Assembly (NCBI GenBank): GCA_029262915.1
Contig: JAJCYN010000012.1
Location: 1 to 5,163 of the forward strand
Source: Flavobacteriales bacterium
GTDB lineage: Bacteria > Bacteroidota > Bacteroidia > Flavobacteriales_E > Vicingaceae
DNA length: 5,163 nt
Direction of reading: 5' to 3'
Below, piece after piece: positions 1 through 5,163 of this stretch. The translations under genes were made by a program, and so were the position numbers. The notes under the pieces are model-generated. The model was not told where the DNA came from and did not search any database. It saw only the letters and a list, made by a program, of their open reading frames with translations. Every line of letters begins with the position of its first letter. The stretch's first letter is position 1.

Positions 1-1545
1 TATAATAAAGCACTTAAAGCTAGAAAACGAGTTGTTAATGGAGAAGATTTTGCTAAAGTTGCTAAAGAATTATCAACTGATCCTTCAGCTCAGAAAAACG
101 GTGGTGATTTGGGGTATTTCTCGGCATTACATATGGTGTATCCATTTGAAACAGCTGCCTATACAACCAAAGTTGGGGAAGTTTCGAAATTGGTTAGAAC
201 TAGGTTTGGATACCATGTTATAAAAGTGGTAGATAAAAGAGCTACTCGTGGAACCATTAAGGCCGCACATATAATGGTTAAAACAGATAGGAAATTAACA
301 GGTGAAGCCGCAGCAGTTAAAAAACAAAAGATTGATGAGATTTACGAGAAGTTAACCAAAGAAGGATTAGATTTTGCTTCTTTAGCTAAACAATTCTCGG
401 ATGATCAAGGTTCTGCCAGAAAGGGTGGAGAGTTACCTGAATTTAACGCAGGGAAAATGGTTGAGGAATTTGAAAATGCAGCTTTTTCTTTAACTAAAGA
501 CGGAGCTATTTCTAATCCTATTCAAACTGATTTTGGTTGGCATATAATTAAACGATTAGGTTTAAAAGAACTTGCTTCTTATGAAGATCTTTATAACAAT
601 ACCAAAGCAAAAGTTTCTAGAGACTCTAGGTCTAATAAAAGTAAAGAGGCTTTATTAAAGAAAATAAAAGATGACAACGGTTTTGTTGAAAACATTAAAG
701 AAAGAAATGATTTTTATAAACTCATTACTCAAGATGAGCTGCTGTTAGGGACTTATAAAGCAGATAAGCATAAAAAATACAACAAATTAATGTTTGGGTT
801 TTATGCTAGTGATGGCGATAAAGTAGAATATACTCAGCTCGATTTTGCTAACCATTTAGAAAAACAAAAAAGTAGGGGTAAAAAGAAAATCAATACCAAT
901 GCTGAGGTTAATAGAATTTATAATTCAGTTTTAGAGAAAACAGCTATAGATTTTAAAGATTCAAGATTATCAAAAACAAGCAAGGAATTTAAGTTGTTAA
1001 TGCAAGAATATAGAGATGGAATATTACTCTTTGATTTGACAGACGAAAAAGTATGGTCTAAAGCTGTAAAAGATACCATAGGATTACAAAAATATTATGA
1101 AAGCAATAAGAGTAAATATATGTGGGGAGAAAGAGTAGAAGCGACAAAGTATGTATGTAATGATGAAACTATTGGAAAAAATGTAGCGAAAATACTGAAG
1201 AAAAAAACAAAAAAAGGTTACACTAATGATGATGTTTTAAAAATGATTAATACCGAAAGTCAGTTATCATTAAAAATTGAAGAAGATCTATATTCTAAGG
1301 GAGATGATGAAGAAATAGATAAAGCATCATGGGAGAAAGGAACCTCTTCCACATTTAAAAAAGATAAAAATGTTATTATTATAGAAGTTAAAAATGCATT
1401 ACCACCAGAGCCTAAGAAATTAAGTGAAATTAAAGGTCTGATTACTTCTGATTATCAAAATCACTTAGAGCAAGAATGGATAAAAACATTGAAAGCTAAA
1501 TATAAGGTAGAAGTAAAGAAAGAAGTGTTAAAATTAGTTAAGTAA
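1..1545 (+). CDS. Multi-domain parvulin-type peptidyl-prolyl cis-trans isomerase, 5'-truncated
   Basis: The frame is open from base 1 (Y-N-K-A-L-K...) to TAA at 1543-1545, giving 514 visible residues. The real start and any signal peptide lie outside the window; from memory of Bacteroidota relatives (about 650-700 residues), roughly 130-190 residues are missing. Parvulins catalyse cis-trans isomerisation of X-Pro bonds, and SurA/PpiD-like members act as periplasmic chaperones for envelope proteins. Domain 1 (residues 1 to ~76) shows DPSAQKNGGDLGYF (27-40) and FGYH (69-72). Domain 2 (~84-190) is complete, with AAHIMV (His90), GSARKGGEL (137-145) and FGWH (178-181). Its usual Gly after GGxL is Pro146. 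Residues 190-514 are Lys-rich and mostly helical, with LLMQEYRDGILLF and MWGER segments that I recognise from the Bacteroidota family. They end in a PpiD-like tail. No ATG is needed inside: the homology runs to the window edge, so an internal TTG/ATG start would be wrong. First gene of the visible operon. The product is certain at family level; the exact substrate is unknown. Confidence 0.95.
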   Translation, partial: YNKALKARKRVVNGEDFAKVAKELSTDPSAQKNGGDLGYFSALHMVYPFETAAYTTKVGEVSKLVRTRFGYHVIKVVDKRATRGTIKAAHIMVKTDRKLTGEAAAVKKQKIDEIYEKLTKEGLDFASLAKQFSDDQGSARKGGELPEFNAGKMVEEFENAAFSLTKDGAISNPIQTDFGWHIIKRLGLKELASYEDLYNNTKAKVSRDSRSNKSKEALLKKIKDDNGFVENIKERNDFYKLITQDELLLGTYKADKHKKYNKLMFGFYASDGDKVEYTQLDFANHLEKQKSRGKKKINTNAEVNRIYNSVLEKTAIDFKDSRLSKTSKEFKLLMQEYRDGILLFDLTDEKVWSKAVKDTIGLQKYYESNKSKYMWGERVEATKYVCNDETIGKNVAKILKKKTKKGYTNDDVLKMINTESQLSLKIEEDLYSKGDDEEIDKASWEKGTSSTFKKDKNVIIIEVKNALPPEPKKLSEIKGLITSDYQNHLEQEWIKTLKAKYKVEVKKEVLKLVK

Positions 1546-1597
1546 ATCTGTTAAAAACATTTAAGCTGTTAATATTGCTGTTGGCTGCTTTTAATTT

Positions 1598-2455
1598 ATG
1601 AGAATATTAACACTTTTATTAGTACCAGTTTTATTTTCTTGTTCTTTTTTTGAGGATAAGACGGATAATACATCAATAGCAAGGGTAGGAAATAAGCACT
1701 TACTTTTTTCTGATATTCAGGGCATTGTTCCTGTTGCTACAACAATAGAAGACAGTACTCTCATTATTAATAATTATATCCAAAGTTGGATAAAAGATAA
1801 TTTAATACTTCACAAAGCAGAATTAAATTTAAAAGAGAATCAGAAAGATTTTCAAAAACAATTAGAAGATTATCGAAGGTCATTAATCATTTATTCCTAT
1901 GAAAAAGAATTAATAACACAACGTATAGATACTAGTGTTTCAGACGAAGAAATACAGCTATTTTATGATAATAATAACCAGAATTTTGAATTAAAAGACA
2001 ATATTGTAAAAGTCAGGTATTTAAAAGTAAATAAGAAAACACCTCAAGTTAACAAAATAAGAAAGCTATATAAATTAAAAAAACCAAAAGATATTGAAAA
2101 GGTTAATGAGCTGGCTCATCAATATGCAGAAAAATTTCATTTAATGGATGAGCAATGGATACTTTTTGAGGAATTAAAAAATGAAGTTCCTATTACTGTA
2201 CCGGAAACGAAAGAATTTTTAAGAAATATTAAAAATATTGAAGTAGAGGATTCTTTGTCATTCTATTTTGTCCACATTAAAGATTATAAACTTAAAAATG
2301 ACGTTTCCCCATTAAGCTTTGAGGCACATAATATTAAAAATATTATTATTAATAAAAGAAAGTTAAGTTTGATAAATAAAATTAGGAATGATTTATATCA
2401 AGAAGCCTTAATGAGTAAGGATATTGAAATATATGACTATAAAAATGATGAATAA
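1598..2455 (+). CDS. SurA-like periplasmic lipoprotein with a reduced parvulin region
   Basis: This encodes 285 residues. The N-terminus is a lipoprotein signal: M-R, a hydrophobic run, then LFSC (12-15). Cys15 is the likely lipidated residue; Phe at -2 is unusual but Ser at -1 fits. ATG 1598 is the only reasonable start, because an in-frame TAA sits at 1592-1594. Residues 27-110 resemble the SurA N-terminal helical region: IARVGNKHLLFSDI, then IQSWIKDNLILHKAEL. SDEEIQLFYDNN (115-126) is the linker that normally precedes a parvulin domain. What follows lacks the GSAxxGGxLG loop and the FG[YW]H motif. Only a terminal strand, FVHIKDYKL (224-232), and a SurA/PpiD-type C-terminal helix (237-285) remain. 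It is therefore probably a chaperone-like holdase rather than an active isomerase (inference). Its place between two isomerase genes, with its 3' end overlapping surA, supports a shared role in envelope protein folding. Whether it sits in the inner or outer membrane cannot be read from the sequence. Confidence 0.85.
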   Translation: MRILTLLLVPVLFSCSFFEDKTDNTSIARVGNKHLLFSDIQGIVPVATTIEDSTLIINNYIQSWIKDNLILHKAELNLKENQKDFQKQLEDYRRSLIIYSYEKELITQRIDTSVSDEEIQLFYDNNNQNFELKDNIVKVRYLKVNKKTPQVNKIRKLYKLKKPKDIEKVNELAHQYAEKFHLMDEQWILFEELKNEVPITVPETKEFLRNIKNIEVEDSLSFYFVHIKDYKLKNDVSPLSFEAHNIKNIIINKRKLSLINKIRNDLYQEALMSKDIEIYDYKNDE

Positions 2456-3791
2456 AATAGTAATACTAGTAGTGGCAACATTAACTATTTCTTTTAGTGT
2501 AAAAGCACAAGAGGAAGGTAAAGTAATTGATAAGGTAATTGCAGTTATTGGTAGTAATGTTATCTTAAAATCAGACTTAGAATCTCAAATAGTTTCTATG
2601 AGAGCACAAGGTGTATTAATTGATGATAATGCAAGGTGTGAATTATTAGAAGAGTTATTGTTCCAAAAATTACTGTTGCATCAAGCTTCCATAGATAGTG
2701 TTACAGTGTCAGAATCTGAAGTTGAAGGGGAGATTGATAGACGAATGAATTATTTTATTGCACAAATTGGATCTGAAAAAAAATTAGAGCAATACTATAA
2801 AAAGTCTATTCTTGAAATTAAAGAAGAATTTAGAACTATAGTAAAAGAGCAAATGGTTAGCCAAAGAATGCAAGGACAAATAACATCAAGTGTTAAAGTT
2901 ACGCCTAAAGAAGTTAAAACCTATTTTAATGAGTTAAATAAAGATAGTGTACCATTAATTGAATCAGAAGTAGAATACGCTCAAATTTTAATTAATTCTC
3001 ACGAAAATGAAGCTGAAAAGCAAGAAGCAAAAGATAAGATTAATGGTTTTAGGGAACGGATTATTGGAGGTGAAGATTTTTCAACTTTAGCTATCTTATA
3101 TTCTGAAGATGAAGGTTCGGCCAAAAATGGTGGAGAGTTGGGTTTTTTAGGAAGAGCAGAATTAGTTCCTGAATTCTCCGTTATAGCCTTTAAGCTTAAA
3201 AATGAAGCAGTATCAGATGTGATAGAAACTGAATTTGGTTATCACATTATGCAGTTAATAGAAAGGAGAGGACAAAAAGTTAATGTGAGACACATTTTAG
3301 TTAAAGTAAAAATAGGAGCAGAGCAAATCGAAAAAGCCAAGGTTTTAGCAGATAGCATATATAATTTACTAGAAACAGATACTTTAACTTTTGAACAATT
3401 AGCAGAAAAATACTCAGATGATGATAAAACAAAAAAAAGTAGAGGATTGGTAGTTAATTCTCAAACAGGAACTTCTCTTTTTGATATTGACCAAGTAAAC
3501 CCACAAGTATTTTATACAATTGATAAGATGAGTCCTGGAGAAATATACAAACCAGTACCAGCACAAAGCCAAGATGGAAAAAAAGGATATAGGATAATTA
3601 AACTGATTACTAAAACAGCTCCTCATAAAGCAGCTTTTGATACTGATTATGCTAAAATACAAAATGCTGCATTAGCCAGCAAGCAGAGTGATGAAACGAA
3701 GAAATGGATTTTAGGTAAGATTAATCAAACCTACATTAAATTGGACGAATCTTATAATACGTGTAAGTTTCAGAATACTTGGGTGAAGTAA
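2445..3791 (+). CDS. surA: SurA-type periplasmic chaperone / peptidyl-prolyl isomerase
   Basis: The chosen ATG (2445) gives 448 residues with a clean signal peptide: M-M-N-K, a hydrophobic core, and VKA|Q cleavage after Ala21. ATG 2448 is equally possible. TTG 2424 or ATG 2433 would only add polar residues ahead of the signal. SurA binds unfolded outer-membrane proteins in the periplasm. Residues 26-165 form the chaperone core, beginning KVIDKVIAVIGSNVILKSDLE, the usual SurA opening. Parvulin domain 1 (~173-275) has GSAKNGGELGF (224-234) and FGYH (264-267), but Gln180 stands where the first catalytic-site His usually is (AQIL, not RHIL). Domain 2 (~278-390) keeps VRHILVK (His283), but its Gly-Gly loop is changed to KKSRGLVVNSQTG (330-342) and GYR (381-383) replaces GYH. 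The end, INQTYIKLDESYNTCKF, then W446-V-K, is typical of Bacteroidota SurA as I recall it. The start overlaps the preceding gene by 8-11 nt, suggesting coupled translation. Confidence 0.93.
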   Translation: MMNKIVILVVATLTISFSVKAQEEGKVIDKVIAVIGSNVILKSDLESQIVSMRAQGVLIDDNARCELLEELLFQKLLLHQASIDSVTVSESEVEGEIDRRMNYFIAQIGSEKKLEQYYKKSILEIKEEFRTIVKEQMVSQRMQGQITSSVKVTPKEVKTYFNELNKDSVPLIESEVEYAQILINSHENEAEKQEAKDKINGFRERIIGGEDFSTLAILYSEDEGSAKNGGELGFLGRAELVPEFSVIAFKLKNEAVSDVIETEFGYHIMQLIERRGQKVNVRHILVKVKIGAEQIEKAKVLADSIYNLLETDTLTFEQLAEKYSDDDKTKKSRGLVVNSQTGTSLFDIDQVNPQVFYTIDKMSPGEIYKPVPAQSQDGKKGYRIIKLITKTAPHKAAFDTDYAKIQNAALASKQSDETKKWILGKINQTYIKLDESYNTCKFQNTWVK

Positions 3792-3826
3792 AACTATTTT
3801 TAGTATTTTAATCGTTTATAAAAATT

Positions 3827-4798
3827 ATGTCAGAAAATCAATATAAATCAGAAGTAGAAGCTATAGATGCTTTCGTTGACAGATATAAAGAGCTTACTAA
3901 AGAAATTGGTAAAGTAATAGTAGGACAGGATGATGTTATTAAAAAAGTACTCATTTCTATATTTAGCCGAGGTCATTGTTTGCTAGTCGGGGTTCCTGGG
4001 TTGGCTAAAACACTTTTAGTAAGTACTATATCAGATTCATTAGGTTTGTCTTTTAATAGAATTCAATTTACACCAGATTTAATGCCTTCAGATATTATAG
4101 GTTCTGAGGTTTTGGATGAGAGTAAGAATTTTAAATTTGTTAAAGGGCCGTTATTTGCTAACATTATTTTAGCTGATGAAATTAATAGAACCCCCCCTAA
4201 AACTCAATCAGCTTTGTTGGAAGCAATGCAAGAAAGAACTGTTACAGCTGCAGGGCATCAATATAAATTAGAAGAGCCATTTTTTGTTTTAGCAACTCAA
4301 AACCCAATAGAACAAGAAGGAACTTATCCTTTACCAGAAGCACAATTAGATCGTTTTATGTTTAATGTTTGGGTAGATTATCCAAAGTATAAAGAAGAAT
4401 TATCGATTGTAAAAAATACAACAACTGATAAACAAGTTCAGTTAAATAAGGTGATGAGTGCCGAAGAAATTATTTATTTTCAAAAATTAATAAGAAAATT
4501 ACCAGTAGCTGATAATGTAATGGAGTATGCCGTTAAACTAGCATCAAGTACTAGAGCTGGAAATGAATTAGCATCTGATGTAGTAAACAGCTATTTAAGT
4601 TGGGGTGCAGGACCAAGAGCATCTCAATATTTAGTTATTGGTGCTAAATGCCATGCTGCAATAAACGGAAAATATTCGCCAGACATAGAAGATGTAAAGG
4701 CAGTAGCAGAGCCTATATTACGCCACAGAATTGTAAGAAATTACAAAGCAGAAGCAGACGGTTACTCAATAGAAAAAATTATCGAAGGTTTACTTTAA
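3827..4798 (+). CDS. moxR: MoxR-family AAA+ ATPase
   Basis: This encodes 323 residues, the usual MoxR length. It opens with a helical lead and VIVGQDDVI (30-38). Walker A is GVPGLAKT (55-62); Walker B is ILADEINR with Asp117-Glu118. TPPKTQSALLEAMQE follows (122-136), and sensor 1 is ATQNPIEQEGTYPLPEAQLDRF (156-177), with Asn159 and Arg176. The sensor 2 region is GAGPRASQ (260-267, Arg264). All ATPase signatures are intact. MoxR proteins are cytoplasmic, chaperone-like ATPases that usually assist maturation of protein complexes, commonly with VWA-domain or DUF58 partners. No such partner follows here: the next gene is convergent. The gene starts 35 nt after surA on the same strand and no promoter motif is visible in that gap, so cotranscription is likely. 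ATG 3827 is fixed by an in-frame TAA at 3809-3811. A run of seven C at 4191-4197 lies within the TPP codons. The symbol is a family label; the substrate is not known. Confidence 0.95.
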   Translation: MSENQYKSEVEAIDAFVDRYKELTKEIGKVIVGQDDVIKKVLISIFSRGHCLLVGVPGLAKTLLVSTISDSLGLSFNRIQFTPDLMPSDIIGSEVLDESKNFKFVKGPLFANIILADEINRTPPKTQSALLEAMQERTVTAAGHQYKLEEPFFVLATQNPIEQEGTYPLPEAQLDRFMFNVWVDYPKYKEELSIVKNTTTDKQVQLNKVMSAEEIIYFQKLIRKLPVADNVMEYAVKLASSTRAGNELASDVVNSYLSWGAGPRASQYLVIGAKCHAAINGKYSPDIEDVKAVAEPILRHRIVRNYKAEADGYSIEKIIEGLL

Positions 4799-4815
4799 AA
4801 GAATTTATTAGCAAT

Positions 4816-5037
4816 TTATGAGTTTGGAGGAGGAGGAATGTTGTCATCTCCGCTTTTATAAATTACAGAAAATATAAAAAGAATAATTGCTGACGCAATA
4901 AAAATTACGAATATTGAATACAACGATTTCCAAGCTATATTTTTCACCTCAATAATTTCCCAGATACCTAAAATTGCTAGTACCGTAAAAAATAATGTAA
5001 GAGTTGCTAGTAATACTGAAATACCTTTTCTAAACAT
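4816..5037 (-). CDS. Small two-helix membrane protein of unknown function
   Basis: This is a 73-residue protein with an ATG start (CAT at 5035-5037) and a TAA stop (TTA at 4816-4818). I do not recognise the family. Two hydrophobic segments (about 6-26 and 38-60) are separated by a short loop containing Lys32 and Lys37. The N-terminus is M-F-R-K and the C-terminus is hydrophilic, YKSGDDNIPPPPNS. This fits a hairpin with both ends probably in the cytoplasm, although the charged loop weakens the orientation call. It is convergent with the MoxR gene, with 17 nt between stops, so it is not part of that operon. A TAnnTTTG motif 22 nt upstream of its start supports its own transcription. The first helix could be mistaken for a signal peptide, but no good cleavage site is visible. 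Two coherent helices with a polar tail and a promoter motif make it more likely real than a chance ORF in AT-rich DNA. Confidence 0.72.
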   Translation of the reverse strand: MFRKGISVLLATLTLFFTVLAILGIWEIIEVKNIAWKSLYSIFVIFIASAIILFIFSVIYKSGDDNIPPPPNS

Positions 5038-5058
5038 AATTTATTTTTTTAGTTTAAC

Positions 5059-5066
5059 CAAATATA
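5059..5066 (-). promoter_or_regulatory. Bacteroidota-type -7 promoter element (TATATTTG)
   Basis: On the - strand this reads TATATTTG, an exact match to the TAnnTTTG -7 consensus known for the primary sigma factor of Bacteroidota. The likely transcription start would fall around 5050-5053, leaving a leader of roughly 15 nt before the ATG of the small membrane protein gene at 5037. A matching TTG at about -33 (CAA on the + strand near 5085-5090) is not present, so only half of the promoter is supported. The motif is AT-rich and could occur by chance in this sequence, but its distance from the start codon is right. Confidence 0.45.
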
Positions 5067-5137
5067 GGAATAAAGTGGCTAAGTAGCTGATTTTAAATGT
5101 TAAGGATTGTTAAATAAGAAATAGATTTTATTTTTTT

Positions 5138-5163
5138 CGTTTAACGGTTAGTATATGGCAAGT
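5138..5163. repeat. Possible left edge of an intergenic inverted-repeat element, cut by the window end
   Basis: After an AT-rich stretch with a T run (5130-5137), the sequence changes to CGTTTAACGGTTAGTATATG followed by GCAAGT. It contains the small inverted pair CGTT-T-AACG (5138-5146). From memory, marine Bacteroidota genomes carry intergenic repeats that open with AACGGTTnnnTATATGGC-like sequence and close with a complementary ...CCGTTGTTA end. Only the first ~26 nt would be visible here, so the right arm cannot be tested and no second copy occurs in the window. It could equally be ordinary intergenic DNA, or the start of an ORF (ATG GCA AGT at 5155). Confidence 0.25.

Noticed and set aside
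32..223. 63-codon + strand ORF near the window start
   Set aside because: It lies in another frame inside the first parvulin domain, whose frame carries clear family motifs from base 1.
3414..3662. 82-codon - strand ORF rich in Phe, Ser, Cys and Ile
   Set aside because: It is antisense to the second parvulin domain of surA; the composition is what reverse-complemented Lys/Asp-rich AT codons give, and no domain is visible.
3792..3826. Independent promoter for the MoxR gene in the 35-nt gap after surA
   Set aside because: No TAnnTTTG-type motif is present; the gap is simply AT-rich, so read-through from the upstream genes is the simpler reading.
4799..4815. Shared terminator between the convergent MoxR and membrane protein genes
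   Set aside because: The 17-nt gap is AT-only apart from two G and one C, and no stem-loop with a T tract could be found in it or just around it.
4886..4899. Perfect 5-bp hairpin ATTGC-TGAC-GCAAT followed on the - strand by a T-rich stretch, as a terminator
   Set aside because: It lies in the middle of the small membrane protein gene, where the T-rich stretch encodes its second helix; the stem is short and has only two G-C pairs.
5078..5087. Small inverted repeat GCTA-AG-TAGC as an operator
   Set aside because: Four-base arms with a two-base gap are expected by chance, and nothing else points to a binding site.
5139..5163. tRNA-like D-arm (TTTAACGGTTAGTATATGG)
   Set aside because: The upstream bases are a T run with no acceptor-stem sequence, and the rest of the gene would lie outside the window; the resemblance is too slight to call.
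5155..5163. ATG GCA AGT as the start of a new gene at the right edge
   Set aside because: Only three codons are visible, there is no supporting promoter, and the surrounding sequence looks repeat-like.

Overview
The window looks like chromosomal DNA from a low-GC member of the Bacteroidota, probably Flavobacteriia. Three things suggest this. The gene order is parvulin isomerase, SurA-like lipoprotein, SurA, MoxR ATPase. The protein motifs are the versions I know from that phylum. The translation starts lack clear Shine-Dalgarno sequences and sit behind A/T-rich leaders. The taxon is inferred from memory of family features, not from a search.

Layout: positions 1-4798 hold four genes on the + strand that read as one operon. 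(1) The window opens inside a multi-domain parvulin-type peptidyl-prolyl isomerase (1-1545; the N-terminus lies outside). (2) After a 52-nt gap comes a 285-residue predicted lipoprotein with a SurA-like helical N-terminus and a shrunken, probably non-catalytic parvulin-like part (1598-2455). (3) Its last codons overlap the start of a periplasmic SurA with two parvulin domains (about 2445-3791). (4) After 35 nt comes a MoxR-family AAA+ ATPase (3827-4798). A small two-helix membrane protein is encoded convergently on the - strand (4816-5037), only 17 nt from the MoxR stop. A good Bacteroidota-type -7 promoter motif lies just upstream of it. The final ~125 nt are non-coding, AT-rich, and end in a sequence that may be the left edge of an intergenic repeat.

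Working model (inference): the three isomerase/chaperone proteins would hold and fold outer-membrane and secreted proteins in the periplasm, one of them anchored by a lipid. The MoxR ATPase is cytoplasmic and its link to them is only by gene order. I see no RNA gene, CRISPR array, insertion sequence or defence system. The points of most interest are the graded loss of parvulin catalytic residues across the cassette, a hydrophobic out-of-frame leader before the lipoprotein gene, and the repeat-like right edge. The window is mostly ordinary housekeeping DNA, and I do not see convincing evidence of a new system in it.
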